The position numbers were made by a program, and so were the translations under genes. The notes beneath the pieces are model-generated. The model saw only the letters and a program-made list of their open reading frames with translations, searched no databases and had not been told where the DNA came from. From Synechococcus sp. PCC 7502 (GTDB lineage: Bacteria > Cyanobacteriota > Cyanobacteriia > Pseudanabaenales > Pseudanabaenaceae), in assembly GCF_000317085.1 (NCBI RefSeq), contig NC_019702.1:836394-900393 (forward strand): a stretch of DNA of 64,000 nt. The letters are read 5' to 3'. The stretch's first letter is position 1; the number at the start of each line of letters is the position of its first letter. Of the stretch, positions 18,819 through 27,887 are shown piece by piece.

Positions 18819-19715
18819 CCTTGCGATATTTAGTTGACGATGCCAGTAATGTAACTTGGTTAAAATCCGAGTGAAAGTAAAAGCTAACTCGATCGCAGGA
18901 AATAAACCCTGATTTTGTAAAATATCATCACTTTGGCTCCGTTCATGGCGATGGTGTTGAAATAGTGCCAACATTTGACCAGAAATATGCCGAATCCTTG
19001 TGGCAAAACTATCTTGAAAAGCCCAACTGGCAAATCCCCAAAACTTAGCTAAATGATTAATTTCATCTTTGAGTGGTTGAGCGATCGCCTGCTGTAACTC
19101 GCCCGTAGAATGTACCATTAACCATAAATAAATAGATACCGCCGACCATTCTGTGCCAATCCGACTGAGGACATGATTATAAACTTCATAAATTGGATTT
19201 TCATTAAATTGATTATCTCGAACTGAATTTGGTTTTGGGCAGAGCTTTATCCCCGTCAATTTTTCATAGATTTTACTGAATACAGGAGCATGTTGCCGTT
19301 CTTCCTTTTCCCATTCACTTATTTCCACAATTTTGCCATTGTCATCTCTGACTCCACCCATAAAATATGCCATTTGGGGATGCACAGACTTAAAGAAATG
19401 CCAACTTTCCGTGGAATACTCTCGAATTGGAGTTTCAATTTCTACAGAACTAGCTAGAACTGATAAAAATAAAGCGGGATCAATACCAACAATCTGATCT
19501 TTATTAATGGCATTCCAGTGAATAGGTTGCCAAGGGCGTTGGTGTGGCGATTCAAATTGCTTGGGCAGATCAAATAAATGTGCGGTCAAAATTTCAGGAT
19601 CAAGGTAGCGATCAATTAGTCGATTAATTCTGGCTCTGGTTTGTAAATAGTGAAGTTGGGGAGCACAGAAACCAGCAAGATCAAAGGTGGGTTGGCTTTT
19701 AGTTAGTGAATTCAT
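18798..19715 (-). CDS. Ferritin-like domain protein of unknown function
   Basis: The 305-residue soluble protein carries two carboxylate-bridged metal motifs: an E-x-x-H in WEKEERQHAPVFSKIYEKLTG (about residue 136) and a second in LKDEINHLAKFWGFASWAF (about 218). They are spaced as in ferritin-like four-helix bundles such as acyl-ACP desaturases and ribonucleotide reductase small subunits. A supporting glutamate may lie in SSVEIETPIREYSTESWHFF. I cannot name the reaction. The gene is monocistronic and overlaps the 3' end of the GspE-like gene tail to tail. Confidence 0.65.
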   Translation of the reverse strand: MNSLTKSQPTFDLAGFCAPQLHYLQTRARINRLIDRYLDPEILTAHLFDLPKQFESPHQRPWQPIHWNAINKDQIVGIDPALFLSVLASSVEIETPIREYSTESWHFFKSVHPQMAYFMGGVRDDNGKIVEISEWEKEERQHAPVFSKIYEKLTGIKLCPKPNSVRDNQFNENPIYEVYNHVLSRIGTEWSAVSIYLWLMVHSTGELQQAIAQPLKDEINHLAKFWGFASWAFQDSFATRIRHISGQMLALFQHHRHERSQSDDILQNQGLFPAIELAFTFTRILTKLHYWHRQLNIARLDQLFA

Positions 19716-19855
19716 GGCTTTGAGTTAATTCTGAGTTGATGAAATTAAGTATCAAAGATTTATGGAATTGAGAAATATACCGCTATGCCACTTTTCTAAC
19801 TGGCTAACCAATCTGGCTAAATGATGATGATTATAAGCACCGAATTTAGGTGAAT

Positions 19856-21061
19856 TTAGCGACTACCTTTTAAAAAATCAAATAGTGGGCGACTAAGCCA
19901 GTTAAACCCAACTTTAACCTGATGTTGAAATGTAGGCATCCGCAATAAATAGGCAAGGCGACGGGCAATAAGAGCGGGAACCCCTTCAACGCCAAATTGT
20001 CCAAATATAGACATGGCGGCATTATCTTTTCCTAGGCTCATAAATTCTCCCAGAGCCAGATAGGTAAAAGGGATCAAAGCGTGCTGATTCAGGCTTGCCC
20101 ATACATTTCGAGCGCAGTACTGAGCTTGCTGAAATGCAACCTGTGCTGTAGCTGGAAGAATCTGCCCCGCAGGATCACGACACTCGGCTATGTCTCCTAA
20201 GGCAAAAATCTGCTCATGCCCTTGAACCTGTAGAGTCGGCTCTATAATAATTTGTCCACGTCCAGAACTATGGGGTAAGTTCAAGCTGCGAGCTAGTTTT
20301 GATAGAGAATTACCCACCGTCCACAGCACTATATCCACAGGTAAAGTATCACTGCCACTAGCGTAGTTGAGAAGAATTTCCCCATCGCCAATATGAGCGA
20401 CATTTGTGCATAAGTCTGTCCAAATTCCTCGACTTGCCAAAGCCCGTTCTGCTGCAATCCGATTAGAAATAGGAGAATTAGCTAAAATACTAGTATTGCG
20501 ATCTACAATCCTAACTCTCCCAATTCCTTGCAGGCGATCGCTAATTTTACAGGCAAGTTCGACTCCACTTGATCCAGCCCCAGCAATACAAACTCGGATT
20601 TTTTCTGGTTTTGACTGTTCTAGCTGTAGTAGCCGTAGCTGCAACCGTTGGGCATCAGCTAAAGTCCGAAAGGGAATTGCATACTCTAAAGCCCCAGAGA
20701 CCAAATCTACAGGAGTTTCACCTCCCAACGCTAAAACCAATCGATCATACTTAAAGCTAATTACTTCTGTGGGCAGTAAAGAATTAGTAAGACTGACTTG
20801 GCAGTTAGCAATATCTATATCCGTAACATTACCCTGCACAAAGCGCACCCCTGACCCTGATAGTAGTTCACTAAAAGTTGGGGCAATTTCCCAAGTCTCT
20901 AGTTCGCCTGTAATTAATTCATAGAGCAGAGGACTAAATACAAAACGATCATTACGATCAATCAAAATAATTTCTGGTTGAACTGTCCAAGGTAGTTGGT
21001 TTAGTTGTAAGGCAGTATATAAGCCTCCAAAGCCACCACCAAGAATACAAATACGACTCAT
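19856..21061 (-). CDS. ndbB: Type II NAD(P)H dehydrogenase, likely demethylphylloquinone reductase NdbB
   Basis: The 401-residue flavoprotein has an FAD dinucleotide motif GGGFGG at about residues 8-13 with downstream Asp, and a second nucleotide site IRVCIAGAGSSGVELACKI at about 154-172. The C-terminal FAD-contact motif is IFALGDIAECRD. The N-terminal block DRFVFSPLLYELITGELETWEIAPTFSELL is typical of cyanobacterial NdbB, which reduces demethylphylloquinone before the final methylation in vitamin K1 synthesis. A link to phylloquinone fits menD nearby at 27.9-29.7 kb, though the two are not in one operon. NdbA/NdbC paralogues are the alternative. Confidence 0.8.
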   Translation of the reverse strand: MSRICILGGGFGGLYTALQLNQLPWTVQPEIILIDRNDRFVFSPLLYELITGELETWEIAPTFSELLSGSGVRFVQGNVTDIDIANCQVSLTNSLLPTEVISFKYDRLVLALGGETPVDLVSGALEYAIPFRTLADAQRLQLRLLQLEQSKPEKIRVCIAGAGSSGVELACKISDRLQGIGRVRIVDRNTSILANSPISNRIAAERALASRGIWTDLCTNVAHIGDGEILLNYASGSDTLPVDIVLWTVGNSLSKLARSLNLPHSSGRGQIIIEPTLQVQGHEQIFALGDIAECRDPAGQILPATAQVAFQQAQYCARNVWASLNQHALIPFTYLALGEFMSLGKDNAAMSIFGQFGVEGVPALIARRLAYLLRMPTFQHQVKVGFNWLSRPLFDFLKGSR

Positions 21062-21161
21062 AAATTACTTTTTGTTAAGGACTCACTTAAATCATAGCAA
21101 GACTGCGATCTTGATCCTGACAGAATTATGATCCAAATAAAACATCAGCAGAGTTAAGCAT

Positions 21162-21187
21162 AAAAAAGCAGCCCCATTATGACTGCT
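21162..21187 (-). terminator. Intrinsic terminator after the HtrA-like gene
   Basis: Read on the minus strand, AGCAG (21187-21183) pairs with CTGCT (21071-equivalent bases 21171-21167) around an 11-base loop and is followed directly by a run of Ts (21167-21162). It lies about 55 bases past the stop of the protease gene at 21241, in the right orientation to end its transcript. Confidence 0.65.
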
Positions 21188-21240
21188 CTATTACTCTTAT
21201 TTAGTTTTTTATTTCTTTAGAGATTAACTAGAGAGATTAA

Positions 21241-22473
21241 TTAGCTTGGTACTTGGGCAGGGAAGTCTCCAGCTTGGACAGCGATTGTTAAGCCTTGACC
21301 ATTACGTTTGATTTCCACTTGCAGGCGATCGCCCACAGCCTTAGTTTCAACCAACTGTTGGATTCCATCGGCAGAATTGACGCTAGTGCCATCCATTTTC
21401 ACAATAACGTCACCAGACCTAATGCCAGCAGCAGCAGCAGGGGAGTTAGGTACGACTCTAGTTACAAGTACCCCTTTATCCTCAGTAACATTAATGCCTG
21501 CGTTGGGATCGCTGTTAATTTCCTGCTTGACATTAGCATCCAAGGTCACCATCTGAATGCCGAGGTAGGCTCTTTTTACTCCACCTTTTTCGATAATTTG
21601 CTTGGCAATGCGTTGGGCAGTTTCAATGGGAATCGAGAAGCCTAGTCCTTGAGCACCCTGAATAATGGCAGTATTTACGCCAATTACTTCGCCCTGTTGA
21701 TTTAGTAAAGGTCCACCAGAGTTACCGGGGTTAATCGCAGCATCGGTTTGAATAAACTTAACCCGCTTATCTACGCCAATTTCTGTGGAGTTCCGCCCCA
21801 AGGCACTTATAATCCCTGCGGTCACAGTGTTATCTAGTCCTAACGGATTACCAATGGCGATCGCCCATTCACCGGGCTGTAAATTTTGGGAAGTACCAAG
21901 AGTCACAGTAGGTAGGTTTTGATCCGATATTTTTACCACAGCAATATCTGTGAGGGTATCACTACCTAGAACTTTACCCTCCAACTTTCTACCATCTTTG
22001 AGGATTACAGTTACCTTATTTGCCCCATCAACCACATGGGCATTCGTGATAATATCTCCTTCTTTGTTAATAATAAATCCAGAGCCTGTACCTCTTTCTA
22101 CCCTAGATTGGGGCATCCGTCGGGGTTGCTCATCGCCAAAAAACTGACGAAACATTGGATCATTAAAGACATCGGGCAGGGCTTCGGAAGTTACAGTCCG
22201 AGAAGAGTTAATTCTAACTACCGCAGGACCAGTACGGTTTACGGCTTGAGCAATAAAGTTATAGTTACTATCTGGAATGGGAGCTAACGCAACTGTACTA
22301 GATTCTTTAGCTACGGCAACAGGTTGGACGGGTAACGGTGCCAGACTTTGAACAGTCGAAGGAGCAACTCGACTTAAAACTGTCCAAGACCCGATAACCA
22401 CTCCAACTAGAATGAGACTAAAGTATAGAACTACCTTATTTAGCGGTGATTTGTGTTGATCTTTCATAGCCAT
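21241..22473 (-). CDS. HtrA/DegP-type serine protease (HhoA/HhoB/HtrA family)
   Basis: The 410-residue protein has an N-terminal membrane anchor or uncleaved signal (VVLYFSLILVGVVIGSWTVL). The trypsin-like domain has the triad His in TNAHVVDG (about 144), Asp in TDIAVVKI (about 176) and Ser in NPGNSGGPLL (about 251). One PDZ domain (about 300-400, GVLVTRVVPNSPAAAAGIRSGDVIVKMDG) follows. It degrades damaged envelope or lumenal proteins. Cyanobacteria usually carry three such paralogues and I cannot say which this is. It lies downstream of an anti-sigma and a sigma factor gene on the same strand, which suggests a stress-response grouping. Confidence 0.92.
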   Translation of the reverse strand: MAMKDQHKSPLNKVVLYFSLILVGVVIGSWTVLSRVAPSTVQSLAPLPVQPVAVAKESSTVALAPIPDSNYNFIAQAVNRTGPAVVRINSSRTVTSEALPDVFNDPMFRQFFGDEQPRRMPQSRVERGTGSGFIINKEGDIITNAHVVDGANKVTVILKDGRKLEGKVLGSDTLTDIAVVKISDQNLPTVTLGTSQNLQPGEWAIAIGNPLGLDNTVTAGIISALGRNSTEIGVDKRVKFIQTDAAINPGNSGGPLLNQQGEVIGVNTAIIQGAQGLGFSIPIETAQRIAKQIIEKGGVKRAYLGIQMVTLDANVKQEINSDPNAGINVTEDKGVLVTRVVPNSPAAAAGIRSGDVIVKMDGTSVNSADGIQQLVETKAVGDRLQVEIKRNGQGLTIAVQAGDFPAQVPS

Positions 22474-22579
22474 CTAAAATTATCCACCTGAGTATTTATT
22501 TTACAAAAATTTTTTTAATTTATGCCTATTTTACCTATGCTCATTCAGTTAACTCTCTATAGCAATCACCAGTGAACTG

Positions 22580-22600
22580 TAAATGGGGTTAAGGGGTAAA
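22580..22600. repeat. Short GC-rich hairpin in the htrA upstream region
   Basis: The region holds GGGGTAAAGCCCC, a short perfect stem of four G:C pairs, within the 160-base gap between the HtrA-like start and the anti-sigma stop. Similar GGGG...CCCC hairpins occur elsewhere in this window, for example near 36980. It may be an interspersed small repeat or a weak terminator of the anti-sigma transcript. Confidence 0.35.
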
Positions 22601-22636
22601 GCCCCTAACTAATCAATCCGTTTAGGACTGCTACCG

Positions 22637-23074
22637 TTAACGATTCTTAGGTAAAGACTGAGGTAAAGGTATAATTGGTTCTTCCATTGCCAAAATTAAT
22701 TGCTCTTCTTTATTAACGGGACTATTGGTGGTTTCCTCTGCTACTTTCCATCTATAGCTAGTAGCTACTGAACCAAAGGTCGCAATCATAATTGCCACAA
22801 ATGCCGTACCTATAGACAAATTGCGCTGCGATCGCTTTTTAATTTTAGTAATTACCTGATCCACCACATATTCGGTTTTAACAGTAGCGGGAATCGGCAG
22901 ATCAATTAGTAACTTTTTCACCTTAAGGAGTTGCTGATATTGATGGCGATAGTTAGGGTCGTCCCTAAGCCACTGCTCAACTTGAATTTTTTCCGCACCA
23001 GTGACCTCATTGTCCACATAGGCACTTAACAATTCAAATCGCTCTTGAGCAGGATTTTTACCATGAATGCTCAT
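22637..23074 (-). CDS. Anti-sigma factor, membrane-anchored
   Basis: The 145-residue protein has an N-terminal anti-sigma-like domain (RFELLSAYVDNEVTGAEKIQVEQWLRDDPNYRHQYQQLLKVKKLL), one membrane helix (about 87-106, LSIGTAFVAIMIATFGSVAT) and a short extracytoplasmic tail. The D-N-E-V/T-G-x-E pattern is that of RsgI/RseA-like anti-sigma proteins of cyanobacterial SigG-type factors, though the zinc Cys-His motif is absent. It follows the sigma factor gene by 50 bases on the same strand, the usual sigma/anti-sigma arrangement. Confidence 0.8.
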   Translation of the reverse strand: MSIHGKNPAQERFELLSAYVDNEVTGAEKIQVEQWLRDDPNYRHQYQQLLKVKKLLIDLPIPATVKTEYVVDQVITKIKKRSQRNLSIGTAFVAIMIATFGSVATSYRWKVAEETTNSPVNKEEQLILAMEEPIIPLPQSLPKNR

Positions 23075-23124
23075 CTGATTACCTCGTCTATATCATTCCA
23101 TCTGGATAAATTCATAGCCGTAAA

Positions 23125-23772
23125 CTAGATACTCGATAAATAGGGTTGTAATTGTTCTTGTAGTTTTAGTCTAGCTCTTGCAATGCGAGATTTTACAGTT
23201 CCTAAGGATACACCTGTAATTTCGGCAATTTCTTCATAGGTCAGCCCTTCAATTTCTCTCATCACGATTGTGGCACGAAAGCCCTCAGGTAGTTCAGCGA
23301 TCGCTAGACGTAAATGCTCATAAAATTCCTGAGTAGATAAGGTTTCCACTGGACCTGGACGATCACTGGGTAATTCCCAATCAATTTCATCTCCATCTAA
23401 CATTTGCAGAGGATTATCTAAGGACAAAGGATTGCCTACCCGCTTCCGCTTCCGCAATTCGTCATAGAATAAATTAGTAGTAATTCGACTCAGCCAGCCT
23501 CGAAACTTTTCAGGCTCATTGAGCTTTTTGATATTGCGATATACCCTCAGCCATACCTCTTGGGCTAGATCAGCCCGATCCTGCCAGTCGGGGGCAAGTT
23601 TGTATAGAACCTGATCGACGTAGGATTGGTGAAGACGCATTAGGGCAGCAAAAGAAGATTGATGGGGCTGTAAACCTTTCTGACACAAACGCACTAAATC
23701 GACACTAGAAAGCTCTGACACAGGGGATGACTCATACCTGATTTTTGTTGACCAAGATAGACTGTAGCTCAT
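23125..23772 (-). CDS. sigG: SigG-like ECF RNA polymerase sigma factor
   Basis: From the ATG at 23772 the protein has 215 residues. Region 2 is visible as DWQDRADLAQEVWLRVYRNIKKLNEPEKFRGWLSRITTNLFYDELRKRKR and region 4 as LPEGFRATIVMREIEGLTYEEIAEITGVSLGTVKSRIARARLKL. An upstream in-frame ATG at 23841 would add 23 residues unlike sigma factors; MSYSLSW is the better start. SigG is the cyanobacterial ECF factor of envelope or oxidative stress and is held by a membrane anti-sigma. Here the anti-sigma and an HtrA protease follow in order on the same strand. Confidence 0.9.
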   Translation of the reverse strand: MSYSLSWSTKIRYESSPVSELSSVDLVRLCQKGLQPHQSSFAALMRLHQSYVDQVLYKLAPDWQDRADLAQEVWLRVYRNIKKLNEPEKFRGWLSRITTNLFYDELRKRKRVGNPLSLDNPLQMLDGDEIDWELPSDRPGPVETLSTQEFYEHLRLAIAELPEGFRATIVMREIEGLTYEEIAEITGVSLGTVKSRIARARLKLQEQLQPYLSSI

Positions 23773-23985
23773 TATATTAGTACCGTCTTCAGTTGTTGCA
23801 AATTTAGCTGTAATTTTTACCTTAGACCTATGACGAAGCAAGTATAACCTTGTTCCAAAATTTCAGTACTCCCAAAAAAATTGACATGAATTTAACAAAA
23901 GCCATCACCATCTTCATCTCTGGCATCTTTACGATTCTTGATGGAACTGGCTCCTAAAATGGCAACAGCCAACCCTTAAAATTTA

Positions 23986-24918
23986 GTGAAAGGCATGACA
24001 CAACATATCTCTTCAAAGGAGCAGAATTTGAATATTAAATCAACAAAAGTAACAGGAACTAAAATCAGTGCTTGGCTAGATGATCAGGCGATCGCTGCAT
24101 GGGTATTTTTAGCACCTGCTCTGTTAATTTTAGGCATATTCGTCTTATTTCCTGTCCTTTATATGGCTTACCTGAGCGTTACTGATGGACATTTAACCTT
24201 AGGTGGTGTGCGTTGGGTAGGATTAAATAACTATGTGAGATTACTTAAAAATCCAGACTTCTGGCAAATTCTTGGTAATACCATTTACTTTACGTTTTGG
24301 ACATTAATCCCCAGCATTGTCTTACCTCTGGGTTTAGCGGTATTGTTAAATCGTAATTTTGTGGGTAAGGGTTTCTGGCGATCACTATTCTTTTTACCCT
24401 CTGTAGTGTCAATTGTGGCAGCAGGTTTAGGGTGGCGGTGGCTTTTTCAGCCTGACGGAATTATTAATGGCATTTTTGGACTAAATCCCCCTTTAGCATG
24501 GTTTAACGATCCCAACTTGGCAATGGCGGTATTAATCTTGCTCAGTATTTGGAAACAATTGGGATTTAATATGGTGGTATTTTTAGCAGGATTACAGGCA
24601 ATTCCTCAAAGTCGCTATGAAGCTGCCGAACTAGATGGAGCAGATGCTTGGGCGCAGTTTTGGCATATTACGATCCCTGGATTAAGACCAACAACAATTT
24701 TTGTCGTAATTTCTACGGTGATCTTTACCTTTAGAAGTTTTGAACAGGTGTATGTAGTTACAGGCGGTGGACCTTTGAATGCTACAAATATTTTGGTTTA
24801 TTACATTTATGAACAGGCATTCGGGATGTTTGATTTTGGCTATGCAGCGGCAGCAGCAGTATTAATGCTAGTGGTAGTTTTGGGTTTAGTGTATGCCCAG
24901 TTAAAAATCTCTGATTAG
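23986..24918 (+). CDS. Sugar ABC transporter permease (MalF/UgpA type)
   Basis: The protein has 310 residues from a GTG start; an ATG three codons on (23995) is equally possible and neither has a convincing ribosome site. Six membrane helices begin at AWVFLAPALLILGIFVLFPVLYM. The coupling motif YEAAELDGADAWAQFWHITIPGLRP lies at about residues 205-229. Such permeases import oligosaccharides, glycerol phosphate or compatible solutes. Binding protein, second permease and ATPase genes are absent from the vicinity, so its partners must lie elsewhere. The substrate cannot be told. Confidence 0.92.
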   Translation: MKGMTQHISSKEQNLNIKSTKVTGTKISAWLDDQAIAAWVFLAPALLILGIFVLFPVLYMAYLSVTDGHLTLGGVRWVGLNNYVRLLKNPDFWQILGNTIYFTFWTLIPSIVLPLGLAVLLNRNFVGKGFWRSLFFLPSVVSIVAAGLGWRWLFQPDGIINGIFGLNPPLAWFNDPNLAMAVLILLSIWKQLGFNMVVFLAGLQAIPQSRYEAAELDGADAWAQFWHITIPGLRPTTIFVVISTVIFTFRSFEQVYVVTGGGPLNATNILVYYIYEQAFGMFDFGYAAAAAVLMLVVVLGLVYAQLKISD

Positions 24919-25020
24919 GTTAGTACGGTATTAACTTAGATTTTGATCTTGATAAATTGATCTTGGTAAAATAGGCGTACTTGCAATCCTGTATTTGCAT
25001 TCACCGAGAGAATCAAAATT

Positions 25021-25419
25021 ATGATGAATCCCTTTAGTAACATTGTCCAAAAAGCTTTTTATCTGGGTATGGGACTGGCATCGGTAGCAGGGGAAAAGGC
25101 GGGTTCCACCCTGAATGAGCTTAGAACCCAAGCCACAAAATTAGCAGAAGAGCTAGTAGAAAGAGGAGAAATGACTACGGAAGAGGCAAGAAAATTTGTT
25201 GATGACATGATCCGTCAATCCCAAAAGTCTCAAGATCAAATTAACCAAGACCAAGTTAAAACTGGAGGTAATTACTCTGCGCCTCGTACTATTAATATTG
25301 ATGATGAAGGAGACCTAGATCAAAATCCCCAAGCAAAATCCCCTAGTGATGATGATTTAGATGCTCTGCGCTCAAAGGTTCAGCAATTGCAAGCAGAACT
25401 GCGTAAAATTCAGCAATGA
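25021..25419 (+). CDS. Phasin-like small coiled-coil protein
   Basis: The 132-residue protein has an N-terminal amphipathic helix region (NIVQKAFYLGMGLASVAGEKAGSTLNELRTQATKLAEELVERGEMTTEEARKFVDDMI), the pattern of the PhaF/PhaI-type phasin-like or polyhydroxyalkanoate-granule-associated family. It ends in a leucine-heptad coiled coil (LDALRSKVQQLQAELRKIQQ). Cyanobacteria have such proteins whether or not they make granules, so the function is open. Its stop overlaps the start of the next gene (ATGA), which implies coupled translation with the prenyltransferase. Confidence 0.7.
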   Translation: MMNPFSNIVQKAFYLGMGLASVAGEKAGSTLNELRTQATKLAEELVERGEMTTEEARKFVDDMIRQSQKSQDQINQDQVKTGGNYSAPRTINIDDEGDLDQNPQAKSPSDDDLDALRSKVQQLQAELRKIQQ

Positions 25420-26318
25420 CTACTTCTAATACTTTTTCTAGCACTTTTAAGTCCATAGTTAAACTCCTGCGCTGGGATAAGCCCGAAGGTCGTTTGATCT
25501 TAATGATTCCTGCGCTCTGGTCTTTATTATTGGCAGCTAAATCTTTATGGCAACTACCTCCCCTTGATTTACTCGGAGTGATAGTTTTAGGAAGTTTGGC
25601 AACTAGTGCGGCGGGTTGTGTGGTTAATGATCTATGGGATCGAGATATTGATCCTTTGGTGGAACGGACTAAACATCGCCCTTTGGCGGATCGATCGCTC
25701 TCAGTTAAGCTGGGCATTGGTGTTTTAATAGTTGCTACGCTCTGTGCTTTTTTTGCGGCGGCATATCTTAACCCCTTGAGCTTTGGGTTGGCGGTGGCTG
25801 CTGTACCTGTAATTGCAATTTATCCTGCTTGTAAGCGTATTTTCCCTGTACCCCAGTTGGTTTTATCCATTGCGTGGGGCTTTGCGGTGTTAATTCCTTG
25901 GGCAGCGATGACGGGATATTTAAATCAAAATACATGGATTTTATGGGCGGCAACTTTGGCTTGGACTATGGGGTTTGATACGGTTTATGCTTTAAGCGAT
26001 CGCCCCGATGATCTGAAAATTGGGATTAAATCTAGTGCAATCTTTTTTGGTAAGTTTACACCTCAAGCGATCGGATTATTTTTTCTGCTGACGGATTCTC
26101 TGCTGATTTGGCTAGGGATTAGCATGAACTTGGGATATTTTTATTTTGGTTGTGTGGCGATCGCCTTGGGTATTTGGATATGGCAATATCTTAAAATTTC
26201 GGCACCAGCACCTGAAAGCTCGATTTATCAAAGTATTTTCAAACAAAATGTGGCGATCGGGTTTTTAGTGTTACTAGGTATGTTTAGTAGTGAAATTAGA
26301 AACTTAAGCATTTGGTAA
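25416..26318 (+). CDS. plqA: 4-hydroxybenzoate solanesyltransferase (UbiA family)
   Basis: This 300-residue integral membrane prenyltransferase has the two Asp-rich motifs of UbiA enzymes: NDLWDRDID at about residues 70-78 and DTVYALSDRPDD at about 189-200. Eight or nine hydrophobic helices surround them. In cyanobacteria this enzyme attaches a prenyl chain to 4-hydroxybenzoate at the start of plastoquinone synthesis. The opening segment LLRWDKPEGRLILMIPALWSLLLAA is typical. Start and stop of the upstream phasin-like gene overlap by four bases. Confidence 0.92.
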   Translation: MTTSNTFSSTFKSIVKLLRWDKPEGRLILMIPALWSLLLAAKSLWQLPPLDLLGVIVLGSLATSAAGCVVNDLWDRDIDPLVERTKHRPLADRSLSVKLGIGVLIVATLCAFFAAAYLNPLSFGLAVAAVPVIAIYPACKRIFPVPQLVLSIAWGFAVLIPWAAMTGYLNQNTWILWAATLAWTMGFDTVYALSDRPDDLKIGIKSSAIFFGKFTPQAIGLFFLLTDSLLIWLGISMNLGYFYFGCVAIALGIWIWQYLKISAPAPESSIYQSIFKQNVAIGFLVLLGMFSSEIRNLSIW

Positions 26319-26381
26319 TTATTAGAACCATAGGTAAATTTACGATTCTGTTACAATGTAATTTAGTAAGTAATAAAAACT

Positions 26382-26600
26382 ATGACTAACATTCAAGAAA
26401 AAATCAAAGAAGAGCTACAAATTGCCCGTGACGCTTGTGAAGTTAACGGTACTAACTCCGTCGAATGTGCTGTAGCTTGGGACACTGTAGAAGAGCTTCA
26501 ATCTGAGGCTGCTCACCAAAAAGAACATGGTAAGAACTCCCTTGAAAAGTTCTGCGATGATAATCCTGATGCGGCTGAATGCCGAATTTACGAAGACTAA
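26382..26600 (+). CDS. cp12: Calvin cycle regulator CP12
   Basis: The 72-residue disordered protein has both cysteine pairs, Cys19-Cys29 and Cys58-Cys67, and the core AVAWDTVEELQSEAAH. The C-terminal motif CDDNPDAAECRIYED inserts in the GAPDH active site. In the dark the oxidised protein bridges glyceraldehyde-3-phosphate dehydrogenase and phosphoribulokinase and shuts both off. Length and motif order are canonical for full CP12. A hairpin terminator follows. Confidence 0.97.
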   Translation: MTNIQEKIKEELQIARDACEVNGTNSVECAVAWDTVEELQSEAAHQKEHGKNSLEKFCDDNPDAAECRIYED

Positions 26601-26628
26601 TAACTTAAAACCCAATCCTAATTTATGT

Positions 26629-26656
26629 CTGTGAGTCAACTTCACAGGCTTTTTTT
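26629..26656 (+). terminator. Intrinsic terminator after cp12
   Basis: CTGTGA (26629-26634) pairs with TCACAG (26642-26647) around a seven-base loop, followed by GC and a T-run at 26650-26656. It sits 28 bases after the cp12 stop and reaches the stop codon of convergent purK. It is the clearest plus-strand terminator in the window. Confidence 0.75.
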
Positions 26657-27785
26657 ATGGCTGCCAAATTGCATTGATAGTTGAGATCGTCTGTTCAATA
26701 TTTTCATAGTTTTCCATCAAGACAGTAACATGACCAAGCTTACGCCCTATCCTAGAAATATTTTTGCCGTACCAATGCACAGAACAATTGGGTAATTTTT
26801 CTAACTGGTGGCGAATATCCACATACTCTGACTCCACGTTTTCATAGCCTAAGAGATTTACCATTACTGCTACGGGCGATCGCATCGAAATATCACCTAA
26901 AGAGTTATAGGTTACTATTCTTAAAAGTTGCTCAAACTGGGAAGTATGACAAGCTTCAATCGTGTAATGCCCGGAATTATGGGTACGAGGGGCAATTTCA
27001 TTAACGCTAACCTTGCCATCAGCAGTTAAAAAATATTCAATGCCAAATATACCGACTGCATCTAGGTTGGTGACGATCGCCTTAGCAATTTCCTGAGCCT
27101 GAGTAGCGATCGCTTGATTAATGCGGGCAGGGGCAATGACATGGGTACAAACTTGATTTAACTGATGGGTTTCCACCACGGGATAGGTTAGGCATTCTCC
27201 AGTGCTAGAACGAGCAATCATCACTGCCAACTCCACCACAAAATCTACTTTTTCTTCGACTAGGGCGGGAACCTTACCCATGCTGTGCCAAGCATCTCTT
27301 AACTCTGCCTCGGAATTCACAATTCTTGTACCTTGACCGTCATAACCATTGCGGCGGGCTTTTAGTACTAGGGGAAAGGAAATTGGTTGAGTGGATAAAT
27401 CTGCTGCTGTTGTGATTGCCGAGAACTTGGGAACAGGAATTCCATGCTCTTGCAGATAACTTCTCTGCGTATATTTATCCAGTAGAGGCTCTAAGGTTTG
27501 CAGACTAGGGATAAACTTTGTGCCAGCATCCGCCAAAACCTGTAATTTTTCCAAATCCACAAACTCATTTTCAAAGGTAATCACATCTACATATTGAGCT
27601 AACTCGGCTGTTGCCTTAGCGTCATCAACTTTACCTAAGATAATTTTCTCTGCCCAAGTTACCGCAGGATCATCTAATCCCTGTGCCTGTACTGCTATGG
27701 ATATATCTAATTCTTGTGGTTTAGAGGCGATCGCCATCATTGCCGCCAACTGTCCGCCGCCAATTATTCCTACCTTGATTGTCAA
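26655..27785 (-). CDS. purK: 5-(carboxyamino)imidazole ribonucleotide synthase PurK
   Basis: The 376-residue ATP-grasp enzyme of purine synthesis carboxylates aminoimidazole ribonucleotide with bicarbonate. It opens with the purK signature VGIIGGGQLAAMMAIASKPQELDI. LVLKARRNGYDGQGTRIV holds the ATP-binding lysine and loop, and KVSVNEIAPRTHNSGHYTIEAC holds the metal-binding part with the substrate-contact residues. Length is normal. No purE is adjacent. Confidence 0.96.
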   Translation of the reverse strand: MTIKVGIIGGGQLAAMMAIASKPQELDISIAVQAQGLDDPAVTWAEKIILGKVDDAKATAELAQYVDVITFENEFVDLEKLQVLADAGTKFIPSLQTLEPLLDKYTQRSYLQEHGIPVPKFSAITTAADLSTQPISFPLVLKARRNGYDGQGTRIVNSEAELRDAWHSMGKVPALVEEKVDFVVELAVMIARSSTGECLTYPVVETHQLNQVCTHVIAPARINQAIATQAQEIAKAIVTNLDAVGIFGIEYFLTADGKVSVNEIAPRTHNSGHYTIEACHTSQFEQLLRIVTYNSLGDISMRSPVAVMVNLLGYENVESEYVDIRHQLEKLPNCSVHWYGKNISRIGRKLGHVTVLMENYENIEQTISTINAIWQP

Positions 27786-27887
27786 TATTTTGTCCTACCA
27801 ATTCATGCCTAATTCAACATAACCGATCTATAGTCCAAATATATAATTTATGATTGGCGAAAATTCCTAGGCTCTTTTAGGGTCTTT

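Noticed and set aside
20406-20924. 172-codon plus-strand frame inside ndbB
   Set aside because: Opposite-strand shadow of a clear flavoprotein gene.
27786-27887. Possible 6S RNA gene beside purK, as known in some cyanobacteria
   Set aside because: The gap between purK and menD is only about 100 bases, too short, and shows no long bulged hairpin.
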